Below are positions 49,200-57,711 of a stretch of 61,956 nucleotides of DNA, piece by piece. The DNA comes from an uncultured Acidobacteriia bacterium. Its GTDB lineage: Bacteria; Acidobacteriota; Terriglobia; Bryobacterales; Bryobacteraceae. The position numbers and the translations under genes are program-made. Positions within the stretch are counted from its first letter, which is position 1; the number at the start of each line of letters is the position of its first letter. Location: positions 1 through 61,956 of the forward strand of contig CAIRSA010000323.1 of the NCBI GenBank assembly GCA_903881085.1, given 5' to 3'. The notes under the pieces are model-generated. The model had not been told where the DNA came from. It was given only the letters and a program-made list of their open reading frames with translations, and did not search any database.

Positions 49200-50240
49200 A
49201 TGAGAATCAGCTCTATTGCTGTTCGGATTCCTTCCCGCAAAATCACGAATGAGGACCTGTTGGCGGATATTGCGAGGGCGAATCCCGGCAGTTCTCCCAA
49301 AGAGCTCAGCCGCTATCTTCGCGATGTTGGATTCATATTGAACCGCTGCGGGTCCAACACCCGCTTCTTGCGCGATCGCGAATCTGGCGAAACAGCCCAC
49401 GCGTTGATCCATGAAGCCTGCACGGAAGCGCTCACCTCTGCCGGCATCGCTGCCGAAAACATCGGACTGCTGATCTATTGCGGCGTGGGGCGCGGTTTTC
49501 TCGAGCCTGCCAGCGCTTACTTCGTCGCAAAATCGTTGGGGCTCACCTGCGAATGCTTCGATGTTTTGGACGCCTGCATGAGTTGGGTGCGCGCACTGCA
49601 CATCGCCCATCAGTTCCTTGCCGCGGGCCTTCACCGCCATATTCTCGTGGTGAATGGCGAGTTCAATATGTACGAACATGGCTATCCTGAGTTGCTCCAG
49701 GGGACTAGCCGTGAAAGGCTGCGCTACACCTTTCCAGCCTTTACCATTGGCGAAGCCGCAACCGCGACAGTGCTCTCCGCCTCCGAAGAGAGCTGGCGCT
49801 TCCGATTCCGTTCCCTACCGGAACATGTGGCGTTGTGTACGATTCCGCTTGGGGGGCACGCGGATTTTTCCGGAATCGATGACAATCTTGCGCTCAATGG
49901 ACTGGGGCAATTCGTCTCCTTCGGTCAGGAGCTCTCTTCCGCTGGACTCGAAGGCATCGTGGACTTCATCAAGCGGGAGTACCCCAATCGCGACGCCATA
50001 CAGTGGTGGTTCCCACATGCCGCCAGCAGCGAAATGTGCCGCCTGGCTGAGCAGCGGCTTGAGCTGAAGGGGCGAGTTTTCAACGACGTTTTTCCGCGGT
50101 ACGGAAACCTGGTGTCGGCATCGATTCCAGCGGCCTTGCACATAGCCTTGAGCGACGGCCGCCTAAGCCGAGGCCAGCGAGTCGTGCTATGTCCGGTCAG
50201 CGCCGGTATGTCACAGGCCTTGGTCGAATTCACCTTCTGA
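49200..50240 (+). CDS. 3-oxoacyl-ACP synthase III-like (KAS III) enzyme
   Basis: 346 residues with the thiolase fold and the full KAS III triad: C126 in VLDACMSWVRAL, H273 in WWFPHAASSEMC and N303 in YGNLVSASIPAAL. The length and the N-terminal motif (SIAVRIPSRKITNEDLLADI) match FabH-like proteins. No acp, fabD or fabG gene is adjacent, so a role in a secondary lipid or polyketide-like product is as likely as general fatty-acid initiation. Confidence 0.85.
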   Translation: MRISSIAVRIPSRKITNEDLLADIARANPGSSPKELSRYLRDVGFILNRCGSNTRFLRDRESGETAHALIHEACTEALTSAGIAAENIGLLIYCGVGRGFLEPASAYFVAKSLGLTCECFDVLDACMSWVRALHIAHQFLAAGLHRHILVVNGEFNMYEHGYPELLQGTSRERLRYTFPAFTIGEAATATVLSASEESWRFRFRSLPEHVALCTIPLGGHADFSGIDDNLALNGLGQFVSFGQELSSAGLEGIVDFIKREYPNRDAIQWWFPHAASSEMCRLAEQRLELKGRVFNDVFPRYGNLVSASIPAALHIALSDGRLSRGQRVVLCPVSAGMSQALVEFTF

Positions 50241-50314
50241 CGGTTGCTATCCCGTACCTGAATTCAGAACGCCCACATTCAAATCGGAAATATTGAGTAG
50301 AATGGAGGTCACCT

Positions 50315-50983
50315 ATGAGCCAATCAAACGAATCTTCCGGAAACAATCAACTGTCGGCACTGCGCTCCCCCGTGGTCGTAATCGCGCTAGTGATCCTGTT
50401 CAGTATCCTGGTGCTGGTTCTATTCGCTATGCTGGGCTGGGATCGCGGAGTCTTGCGCGGCATGTCCGAAATTGAGTTTGCGCGAGGGCTGATTACCTAT
50501 TTGTTCTCGGTGGCCACCATCGGCGTGGCGGTCGTGCTGATTGTCTACGCACTCACCACCCACGCCCCCGACGACAAGAATTTCCAGCACGGCAAAGAAA
50601 TCCTTTCTCTATTGTTGGGTGTGTTCGGCACCATCGTAGGTTTCTATTTCGGACGCGAAGGCGTCATTCCCAAGGAAGGGCCCCTGGCGATTGCGCCCCT
50701 CAAAACCAACACCTCCGCCGTCACCTCTGGACAGGTGTTGCACGTCTTCACTGTGATCAACGGCGGAAAGGCGCCTCTACATTACGGGATTAGCTTCGGA
50801 AACGCCAAGGCCGAACTTACCGACGCTCCCACCTTGGGCGGGTGGATCGACAAAGACGTCACCGTGCCTTCTGGCCAAACCGCAGGGCAAATTGATTTGC
50901 GAGTTAGGGTAGAGGATGACGATCACCACTCCGCCGAGCAGATTACTTCGATCACCTTGCAGGGCGCGGGCTACAAGAAGTAA
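50315..50983 (+). CDS. membrane protein with C-terminal beta domain
   Basis: 222 residues: three membrane helices (VVVIALVILFSILVLVLFAM; LFSVATIGVAVVLIVYALTT; LLLGVFGTIVGFYFG) and a C-terminal domain of about 90 residues that looks like an Ig-type beta sandwich (HVFTVINGGKAPLHYGISFG; GQIDLRVRVEDDD). TGGAGGT lies before the ATG. It stands alone after the KAS III-like gene; function unknown. Confidence 0.7.
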   Translation: MSQSNESSGNNQLSALRSPVVVIALVILFSILVLVLFAMLGWDRGVLRGMSEIEFARGLITYLFSVATIGVAVVLIVYALTTHAPDDKNFQHGKEILSLLLGVFGTIVGFYFGREGVIPKEGPLAIAPLKTNTSAVTSGQVLHVFTVINGGKAPLHYGISFGNAKAELTDAPTLGGWIDKDVTVPSGQTAGQIDLRVRVEDDDHHSAEQITSITLQGAGYKK

Positions 50984-51060
50984 CGCGCCTTTTGGAATTT
51001 GGATTGATCTCGGACAACCGCTCAATGGGAAGGTGCGAAAAAATGCGCTCGCAAGCGAAT

Positions 51061-51083
51061 TGGACCGGCGAATCGCCTGTCCA
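51061..51083 (+). repeat. palindromic repeat, family B
   Basis: TGGACCGGCGAATCGCCTGT then CCA: an imperfect palindrome matching the copies at 9971 and 48555. It lies in the gap between the membrane protein and the convergent zinc-ribbon gene. Confidence 0.7.
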
Positions 51084-51150
51084 GATTCTAATTTTTTACA
51101 CGCTCTGGCGGCCGCGGTTCCTAATCATGTCGAAATTGGCTCAGCTGTTC

Positions 51151-51423
51151 CTAAATATACGCCGTAGTCTTCACGCCTGAAATATCAAACCGTTTCCTGC
51201 AGCGGATGTTCTTGCACGCCACCTTGTCGTCAAGCAGCACCATGTAGCTCTGCCACTTTTGGAACTTCGCCCGGTCCCGTTCGTCCGCCCCGCCTGGCAG
51301 GCGGTCCTTCTTTTGCCGTACAATCCACTGCAGGTCGTAGGTTTCCACTGACTTGCAGTAAGGGCAGTTCAGGGGAATCGGCTTCGTCGCCTTCGACTCG
51401 TTGTAATAGGCTCGTTCTTCCAT
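51151..51423 (-). CDS. small zinc-ribbon-like protein
   Basis: 90 residues with two Cys pairs, CPYC (residues 20-23) and CKNIRC (about 70-75), typical of a structural zinc ribbon. Between them is a basic helical region. No signal peptide. It is the last gene of the phoH-to-DUF2332 operon, 5 bases after DUF2332. Function unknown; nucleic-acid binding is possible. Confidence 0.65.
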   Translation of the reverse strand: MEERAYYNESKATKPIPLNCPYCKSVETYDLQWIVRQKKDRLPGGADERDRAKFQKWQSYMVLLDDKVACKNIRCRKRFDISGVKTTAYI

Positions 51424-51428
51424 ATCTA

Positions 51429-52505
51429 CTAGGATAGCCTGACCGGGCGGCTCGCTCCGCCTTCGGCTACATTTGGCGACTCAACCCACTGGCCATGAAA
51501 ACCCGCAAGAGCCACCAATGTGTCCTTCCCGCCCGGCCAAATGCGCAAGCGTATTTCGGTTTCCGCTCCACCCGGTTCCATGCGCAACCAGGCGATTGGT
51601 GCGTCTTTGGTGGCCCGGTTGCCTGCCTCTTCCATTACAAACTGGAACCGCGCGCGCGCCAGCGAAGTCATCGAATCCTGGAACATGCTGTGGTACACCA
51701 CTGTTGCACGCTGCTTTGACGGCCACTTCAACTGACGTTCAATCCACTCTTCCGCCCGGGCTTTGTCGATTGTAACCGGAATGCGCCGTGCCAGTTCGAT
51801 GGCCGCGCGCATGCGCTGCACGCGGATTTCGTGGTCGGGCCAGACGTACGAAAGCAGGGTCAGCGTATCTTCCTCTGATGCCACATGCAGGGGATTATCG
51901 TCGCACCCGCTGCGCTCAATCACCGGCGCCTCTCCGTTTAACGATGGATGATGATGCCGGTAAGCGCCGCGAATGGAGACGCCCGAGGCGGCGTCGCCCC
52001 AAGCCTCATCTTGCGCTTCGTAGAAGTAGCGGTCCCAGCGCAGATTCAAACCTGCACAGGCCCCTACTTCCAACAGGCGCAACTGCAATCCAGTTTGCCG
52101 GGCGACTTCCAGAAATCCCGGCAGCAGAGCTGCCGAACGTCCCACTTCATTAGTCCGGACGGGACGGCGAATCAGTGCGGGCAGGTTCTGTTCGTTGGTT
52201 TGCAGCACCTGGCAGAACCGCTTCCAGGTTTCGTCCAGGTCGAGGATGTCGCCCTGATAGCACGGCATCAGATCCGGGCCATCTCCTTGCAAAACAAGAC
52301 GGTGAACAGCGCCAAGAAATCGCAGTGCCAGCAGCGATTGTGGAGGGTCGTTGCTGAATTCGCGCAAAAGGCGTCCACAGATGCCGCCCAAGCCGGCGTC
52401 AGTGGACGTTGCTGCGCGTTCCAGCAGGCCGGAATATAAAATCGAACCAAGCCGGCCGCATTGTTTGGCTTGGTTACGTAGTGCTAGGGTTAATGACGAC
52501 GCCAT
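51429..52505 (-). CDS. DUF2332 family protein
   Basis: 358 residues matching DUF2332. Family landmarks include the RRPVRTNEVGRSAALLPGFL stretch and a methyltransferase-like LRLLEVGACAGLNLRWDRY motif that suggests a SAM-binding Rossmann fold, then SYVWPDHEIRVQRMRAAIEL. The reaction is unknown. It lies 11 bases after the BON gene and 5 before the zinc-ribbon gene. Confidence 0.85.
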   Translation of the reverse strand: MASSLTLALRNQAKQCGRLGSILYSGLLERAATSTDAGLGGICGRLLREFSNDPPQSLLALRFLGAVHRLVLQGDGPDLMPCYQGDILDLDETWKRFCQVLQTNEQNLPALIRRPVRTNEVGRSAALLPGFLEVARQTGLQLRLLEVGACAGLNLRWDRYFYEAQDEAWGDAASGVSIRGAYRHHHPSLNGEAPVIERSGCDDNPLHVASEEDTLTLLSYVWPDHEIRVQRMRAAIELARRIPVTIDKARAEEWIERQLKWPSKQRATVVYHSMFQDSMTSLARARFQFVMEEAGNRATKDAPIAWLRMEPGGAETEIRLRIWPGGKDTLVALAGFHGQWVESPNVAEGGASRPVRLS

Positions 52506-52516
52506 TGGCGTGTGCT

Positions 52517-52816
52517 TTACCTCGAACCAGGAGGGCCGAGGCGTATCTCGTTGATCACTTTCTTCACGCCGTGGATCTTCGAAGCCAGCTTTTGCGCTTT
52601 GGATTTCTGCGAATCCTTTTCCAAGACGCCTTTCAGCGTGACAACGCCTTCCGCCACGGTCACGTCCAAAGCCCCGCCCTTCACGTCGGGATCATTGGCA
52701 AGCTTTCGCCGGACCTGATCGGAGATCATGTCGTCGCTAAGAACCTTGTCCTTTGCCGCAAGCATCGTCATCGCGGGCAGCAGGAGTATCAACAGCAAAG
52801 AAGCGAGTCTAGTCAT
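52517..52816 (-). CDS. secreted BON-domain protein
   Basis: 99 residues: signal peptide MTRLASLLLILLLPAMTMLA, then one BON domain (DQVRRKLANDPDVKGGALDV; VVTLKGVLEKDSQKSKAQKL; VKKVINEIRL). Such domains bind phospholipid or protect the envelope under osmotic stress. The start at 52816 gives the signal peptide and overlaps the stop of era by 8 bases. Confidence 0.85.
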   Translation of the reverse strand: MTRLASLLLILLLPAMTMLAAKDKVLSDDMISDQVRRKLANDPDVKGGALDVTVAEGVVTLKGVLEKDSQKSKAQKLASKIHGVKKVINEIRLGPPGSR

Positions 52817-53729
52817 TTTCGATTTCCTGTTCATTACTGGTCAGTTTCCGCCAGTCTATCTCATTTAAGAATTCCGTACTTTCACGCCAGTCCGGCTTCA
52901 CTTTCACAAACAGCTCGAGGAAGAATTTCTTGCCAAAGAAGGCTTCCATCTCCAGGCGAGAGTACATGCCGATCTTCTTCAGCGTCTCGCCGCCCTTTCC
53001 AATAATGATACCCTTTTGTCCCGGCCGTTCCACGTAAATTACCGCGGTCACGTGGATGAGTTTTTTCTTCTCTTCCCATTTTTCCACGATCACCGCAGCG
53101 GAGTGGGGAACCTCTTGCCGCGTCATCAGCAGAATTTGCTCGCGCACCATCTCCGCGCCCAGAAAACGTTCCGGCACGTCGGTGATGTGGTCTTCCGGGA
53201 AGATGGCCGGGCCTTCGGGAAGCCGCGCCACGATCTCTTTTTTCAAAATGTCGAGCCCCGTGGACTTCGCCGCCGAAATCGGCACGTAGGCCGCAAATTC
53301 AAACTTTTCTTTGTACAGCGCCAACTGATTCAGCACATGGTGGCGCTCTTCCAACTGGTCGATTTTATTCAGCGCCAGAATCACCGGCGCTTCGCACTTG
53401 CGGATCAGGTCGAGCGCCTGTGAGTCCTCTTCGCCGAAGGGGCGCGTGCAATCCACTACGTACAGCAGCACGTCCAGTTGATCGAGCGCCGAGCGCACGG
53501 TGCGCATCATGCGCCGGTTGATAGTATTGTCCGATTTGTGAATGCCCGGCGTGTCCATGAACACAATCTGCGCGCCTTCTTCCGTCAACACGCTTTGCAG
53601 CGTGGTGCGCGTGGTCTGTGGTTTATCGCTGACAATCGCCAGCTTCACTCCGGTCAATGCATTCAACAGAGTCGATTTGCCGGCGTTTGGACGCCCCAGA
53701 ATCGACACATACCCACAAACTTCAGACAT
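52809..53729 (-). CDS. era: GTPase Era
   Basis: 306 residues. G1 GRPNAGKST at 12-20, G2 region PQTTRTTLQSVL, G3 DTPGIH, G4 NKID, and a C-terminal KH domain (GQKGIIIGKGGETLKKIG) that binds the 3' end of 16S rRNA. It acts in 30S maturation. Its start overlaps the end of the CorC-type gene by 8 bases, part of the phoH-ybeY-corC-era operon found in many bacteria. Confidence 0.97.
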   Translation of the reverse strand: MSEVCGYVSILGRPNAGKSTLLNALTGVKLAIVSDKPQTTRTTLQSVLTEEGAQIVFMDTPGIHKSDNTINRRMMRTVRSALDQLDVLLYVVDCTRPFGEEDSQALDLIRKCEAPVILALNKIDQLEERHHVLNQLALYKEKFEFAAYVPISAAKSTGLDILKKEIVARLPEGPAIFPEDHITDVPERFLGAEMVREQILLMTRQEVPHSAAVIVEKWEEKKKLIHVTAVIYVERPGQKGIIIGKGGETLKKIGMYSRLEMEAFFGKKFFLELFVKVKPDWRESTEFLNEIDWRKLTSNEQEIEND

Positions 53730-54987
53730 TCGGTTCCTTTTCTAATATTGTCACTCGCACCTGCTCCACGCGCAATTCATTGGCCGAAAGAATCTCCAGC
53801 AAAATTCCGTCGCGGGCGATTGTTTCGCCGGCCGTGGGCACACGCCCGAACCACTCGCTGGCCAAGCCGCCCACTGTGGTTGACTCGGTTTCTTCGCACG
53901 GTTGGAAAGTGGTCAGCTTCTCAAGCCGATCGACATGGAAACTGCCGGAAATAGTAAACCGGCCTTGCTCGTCTTTCTCAAAATCTTCACCCGGTTCGTG
54001 CTCGTCGCGAATCTCGCCGAAAACTTCTTCCACCAGATCTTCCAGTGTGACCAAGCCGGCCGTCTGGCCGTATTCATCGATCACGATAGCCATGTGAACT
54101 CCATCGGTCTGCATCTCGCGCAGCAGGTCGTCCACCTTTTTGGTCTCGGGGATCATGCGGATTTCGCGAATCAGCTCTCGTACTTTTCGCCGCGCGCGCT
54201 CGGCTTCATCGAGTTCGAACATGTCGCGCACGTGAACGAAGCCGCGCACCTGATCTATATTGCTCTCATACACCGGCAGCCGCGAATACTGTTCTTTGAT
54301 CGCCAGTTCGCGCAACTCATCGAGCGGACGATTAATTTCAATGGCTACGATGTCCGGCCGCGGCGTCATCACTTCGCGCACCGTCTTGTCGCCGAACTCA
54401 ACCACCGATTGGATCAGCTTGCGGTCGCCCTCTTCGATGATGCCCTCTTCCGTGCCCGCCGCGATCAAGGCATCAATGTCCTCGGCGTTGTCGCCGTTTC
54501 CATCGGCCGACTGCGGTTCGTCGCCTAGTTCAAACAACGACTGCATGAAGCCCAGCACACCCGTAACGGGTCGCACAATCAACGCCAGCAGCTTTACGAT
54601 TCCAAGAACGCCCACCACCCAGTGGCCCGATGTCTTGCGATATAGGACCTGCGGAATTACAAAGGCCGATACCAGCATGGTGGATGAGCCGATCAGCACC
54701 GTTTCCAGCATCGCCTGCCAAAGCGAATTCGGCGTGCTGCGTAACGAGATGGCCAGCAGCACCGCGCCCAGCACCATCAGGCAGCCGTGCTTCAATAGCG
54801 AAAAGGCCAGCGCGCCGGCTTCGTCTTCCAGCCCGATCTGCTTTTCCAGCGTGTCTTTGAAGAATTCCAGCGAGGCGGAACTGTGCGCGCGCAAGCGCAT
54901 TGATTCCAGATACAACATCTGCACAAACGTGGTCAGGATGATCACCAGCGCAAGCACAGCGGCACAGAAAATGAGCAGTCCAATCAC
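53722..54987 (-). CDS. HlyC/CorC family transporter-associated protein (CNNM/CorB type)
   Basis: 421 residues: an N-terminal DUF21 membrane domain with several helices, a CBS pair (REVMTPRPDIVAIEINRPLD; VDDLLREMQTDGVHMAIVID), and a CorC_HlyC domain (FTISGSFHVDRLEKLTTF ... TVGGLASEWFGRVPTAGETI). It is linked to magnesium or cobalt efflux. It overlaps ybeY by 4 bases upstream and era by 8 downstream. Confidence 0.92.
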   Translation of the reverse strand: MIGLLIFCAAVLALVIILTTFVQMLYLESMRLRAHSSASLEFFKDTLEKQIGLEDEAGALAFSLLKHGCLMVLGAVLLAISLRSTPNSLWQAMLETVLIGSSTMLVSAFVIPQVLYRKTSGHWVVGVLGIVKLLALIVRPVTGVLGFMQSLFELGDEPQSADGNGDNAEDIDALIAAGTEEGIIEEGDRKLIQSVVEFGDKTVREVMTPRPDIVAIEINRPLDELRELAIKEQYSRLPVYESNIDQVRGFVHVRDMFELDEAERARRKVRELIREIRMIPETKKVDDLLREMQTDGVHMAIVIDEYGQTAGLVTLEDLVEEVFGEIRDEHEPGEDFEKDEQGRFTISGSFHVDRLEKLTTFQPCEETESTTVGGLASEWFGRVPTAGETIARDGILLEILSANELRVEQVRVTILEKEPNV

Positions 54988-55430
54988 GTCCGTGCCCGTT
55001 CAATCAGCCCCGCAGGCAGGCCCAGTTTCTTTCGCCAAGCGGTTTCCGTGCGGCGCATCTTGCCGCGGTCGGTCTCATGATCCATGCCAAGCAGGTGCAA
55101 TAGCCCATGCAACATAAGAATTTGAATCTCCGTTTCCACGTTGTGGCCGAGTGCCTCGGCCTGTTCGCGGGCGCGATCAACGGAGATCGCCATCTCGCCA
55201 AGTTCGCCGTCCTCTTCCCCGGACGGGAACGAGAGGACATCGGTGGCGTAATCTTTGCTCAGAAATTCGCGGTTCAGCCGCCGCAGCTCTTTATCGTCGG
55301 TCAATAAACAATGATAGGCGCGGCCTTCCGCCACTTGTTCGCGCAACAGCGTGGCAAACTGCGCGAGTGGCTTGCGAGCCAAACTGCGCGGCGTGCGTAG
55401 ATACAACAAAATACTATCGGGTTCTGACAT
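54984..55430 (-). CDS. ybeY: endoribonuclease YbeY
   Basis: 148 residues. The metal-binding motif HGLLHLLGMDH (about 107-117) and the preceding YATDVLSFPSGEEDGELGEM segment are diagnostic. It matures 16S rRNA and takes part in ribosome quality control. It lies 10 bases after phoH. Confidence 0.96.
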   Translation of the reverse strand: MSEPDSILLYLRTPRSLARKPLAQFATLLREQVAEGRAYHCLLTDDKELRRLNREFLSKDYATDVLSFPSGEEDGELGEMAISVDRAREQAEALGHNVETEIQILMLHGLLHLLGMDHETDRGKMRRTETAWRKKLGLPAGLIERART

Positions 55431-55440
55431 TGCTGGGAAT

Positions 55441-56481
55441 TTATTGGGGCTTCGTAGCCGTGCCCTCGGCGGGGACGGGTTTTTCCGGCGGTGGCGGACC
55501 AGCCAGCTTCAGTTCAAGTTGACGGCCGGCGCCAATCATTTCTGCATGGCGCTCGTAGGCCTTCACAATACGTTGGACGAGCGGGTGGCGCACCACGTCC
55601 TTTTCGTCGAAGTAAACGAAGCCGATGCCTTCGACGCCGCGCAGCACCTCGGCTGCGTCGAGCAATCCGCTGCGGCGTCCGTATGGCAGATCGATCTGCG
55701 TCAGGTCGCCAGTGATTACCATCTTTGAACCGAAGCCCTGGCGCGTGAGAATCATCTTCATCTGTTCGGGCGTGGCGTTTTGCGCTTCGTCAAGGATGAT
55801 GAAACATTCGTTCAGTGTGCGCCCGCGCATGAAGGCGAGCGGAGCGATTTCGATGGTGTTGCGCTCCAGCATCTTCTCCACTTTTTCGGTCTCCACCATG
55901 TCGAACAACGCGTCATAGAGAGGCCGCAAATAGGGGTCGATCTTTTCCTGCAGCGTGCCTGGCAGGAAGCCGAGACGTTCGCCCGCTTCCACCGCGGGGC
56001 GCGTGAGTACGATACGCGAGACACGCTTGTTCAACAGCGCGGAGACAGCCATGGCGACGGCAAGATAGGTTTTGCCGGTACCGGCCGGGCCAATGCCGAA
56101 GACCATGTCGTTACGTTCGATGGAATCGAGATAACGCCGCTGGTTGATCGTCTTCGGAGCGAGGATTTTCTTGCCGAAGTTGCGCTGCCGGCCGCTGGTG
56201 ATGAGGCCGCGTAAGGTGACTTCCTGGTCGGAAGTTACTACGCGAAAAAAACTGTTCAGGTCGCTGTTGGTGAAGACCGTGCCTTCTTTTACTAAGGCTA
56301 CATAGTCTTCCAGGATGCTTGCCGCCCGGTCCACGCTTGCGTCTTCGCCTTCCATCTCCAGCGAATCGTTCATCAGGCGCGTGGTGATTTTCAGACCGGA
56401 TTCGAGCAAACGGATATTCTCGTCTCGAGTCCCGAACAGAGACTCGATTCCTTTACTGATTTGAACGCAAATTTTTTTCAT
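55441..56481 (-). CDS. phoH: PhoH-like ATPase
   Basis: 346 residues. Walker A GIGPAGTGKTYLA near 129, Walker B CFIILDEAQNATPEQMKMIL, and the KMVITGDLTQIDLP motif; an N-terminal KH-like region precedes them. PhoH proteins couple with YbeY in RNA metabolism. First gene of the operon; a Pro-rich C-terminal tail of about 20 residues is present. Confidence 0.95.
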   Translation of the reverse strand: MKKICVQISKGIESLFGTRDENIRLLESGLKITTRLMNDSLEMEGEDASVDRAASILEDYVALVKEGTVFTNSDLNSFFRVVTSDQEVTLRGLITSGRQRNFGKKILAPKTINQRRYLDSIERNDMVFGIGPAGTGKTYLAVAMAVSALLNKRVSRIVLTRPAVEAGERLGFLPGTLQEKIDPYLRPLYDALFDMVETEKVEKMLERNTIEIAPLAFMRGRTLNECFIILDEAQNATPEQMKMILTRQGFGSKMVITGDLTQIDLPYGRRSGLLDAAEVLRGVEGIGFVYFDEKDVVRHPLVQRIVKAYERHAEMIGAGRQLELKLAGPPPPEKPVPAEGTATKPQ

Positions 56482-56550
56482 GCGATGTGGGGGTCAGCGG
56501 GAGAGAGGACGGGTAGTGTATGGAACATCCTCCTTGAATATAACACGGTG

Positions 56551-56586
56551 GGGCGGCCTTCAGGCTGCGCGGGACTTCAGTCCCGC
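56551..56586 (-). repeat. dispersed palindromic repeat, family A, copy 2
   Basis: GGGCGGCCTTCAGGCTGC followed by the palindrome GCGGGACTTCAGTCCCGC (56569-56586). It is the reverse complement of the 5349-5386 element with few changes. It stands between divergent phoH and the DUF1016 nuclease gene. Confidence 0.75.
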
Positions 56587-56662
56587 TGCTGGCTAATGTC
56601 AGCACACGGAAGCCGAATAAGCGCCCTATGATCGCGATCTGCTATAAAACAGAACAGAGCCA

Positions 56663-57706
56663 ATGGCAGATACGGTCCCCAACTCGAAGAGCTACTTCGA
56701 CCTCCTCGCTGATCTGAAATCCAGAATCAGAACGGCCCAAGTCCGCGCCGCCCTGGCCGTAAACCAGGAACTCGTCCTCCTGTATTGGGGGATCGGCAAC
56801 GAAATCCTGACCCGTCAAAAGCAAGACGGTTGGGGAAGCAAGGTCATCGAACGGCTGGCCCAGGATCTGCGGTTAGAGTTCCCTGATATGCAGGGGTTAT
56901 CGCCCCGGAACCTCAAATACATGAGGGCTTTTGCCGAGGCATGGCCAGAAGAACCAATTATGCAACAGCTTGTTGCACAATTGCCGTGGGGTCATAACGT
57001 CAGGCTCCTCGATTACGTGAAAAATCCCAAAGAGCGCCTTTGGTATATCCAACAGGCGATCCAAAACGGCTGGAGCCGCAACGTCCTGGTCCTCCAGATC
57101 GAAAGCGGTCTGTACCGGCGGCAAGGCGCGGCGATCACCAACTTTCAGGGCACGCTTCCCAAGCCCCAATCCGACCTGGCCCAGCAGCTGATCAAAGACC
57201 CGTACAACTTCGATTTTCTCACCCTCGGTTCCGCCGCGCGCGAACGCGAACTTGAGAAGGGCCTGCTCGGGCATCTACGCCAATTTCTGCTGGAACTTGG
57301 CACGGGCTTTGCGTTTGTCGGCAGTCAGGTTCCTCTGGAAGTCGGCGGCGAAGATTTCAAACTGGATCTGCTCTTCTATCACCTGAAGCTTCGCTGCTAC
57401 ATCATTATCGACCTCAAAATGACCGCGTTCAAGCCCGAATACGCTGGGAAAATGAACTTCTACCTGGCCGCTGTCGACGACCTCCTCCGCCACCCCGACG
57501 ACAAGACGAGCATCGGTCTGATTCTGTGCAAGGCCAACAATCGGATCATCGCGGAATATGCGCTGAGAGGCACCGCCACGCCAATCGGCGTGTCAGAATT
57601 CAAGCTGATCGAAAACTTACCCGAGCAACTCAAGGGCACGCTTCCCACCATCGAAGAGATCGAGGCCGAACTCACTCCGCCTGATCTCAGCGACGAGCAC
57701 GAATAA
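56663..57706 (+). CDS. DUF1016 (YhcG-type) PD-(D/E)XK nuclease family protein
   Basis: 347 residues. The N-terminal half is the DUF1016 winged/helical domain (LVLLYWGIGNEILTRQKQDG; LPWGHNVRLLDYVKNPKERL). The C-terminal half has a PD-(D/E)XK core: E228 region in VGGEDFK, D235 in KLDLLF and D250-L-K252 in IIIDLK, then the conserved NFYLAAVDDLL. Such genes are often mobile, sometimes next to restriction systems, but this one stands alone beside a family A repeat. An intact active site suggests function; defence is a family-level inference. Confidence 0.88.
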   Translation: MADTVPNSKSYFDLLADLKSRIRTAQVRAALAVNQELVLLYWGIGNEILTRQKQDGWGSKVIERLAQDLRLEFPDMQGLSPRNLKYMRAFAEAWPEEPIMQQLVAQLPWGHNVRLLDYVKNPKERLWYIQQAIQNGWSRNVLVLQIESGLYRRQGAAITNFQGTLPKPQSDLAQQLIKDPYNFDFLTLGSAARERELEKGLLGHLRQFLLELGTGFAFVGSQVPLEVGGEDFKLDLLFYHLKLRCYIIIDLKMTAFKPEYAGKMNFYLAAVDDLLRHPDDKTSIGLILCKANNRIIAEYALRGTATPIGVSEFKLIENLPEQLKGTLPTIEEIEAELTPPDLSDEHE

Positions 57707-57711
57707 GCCCC

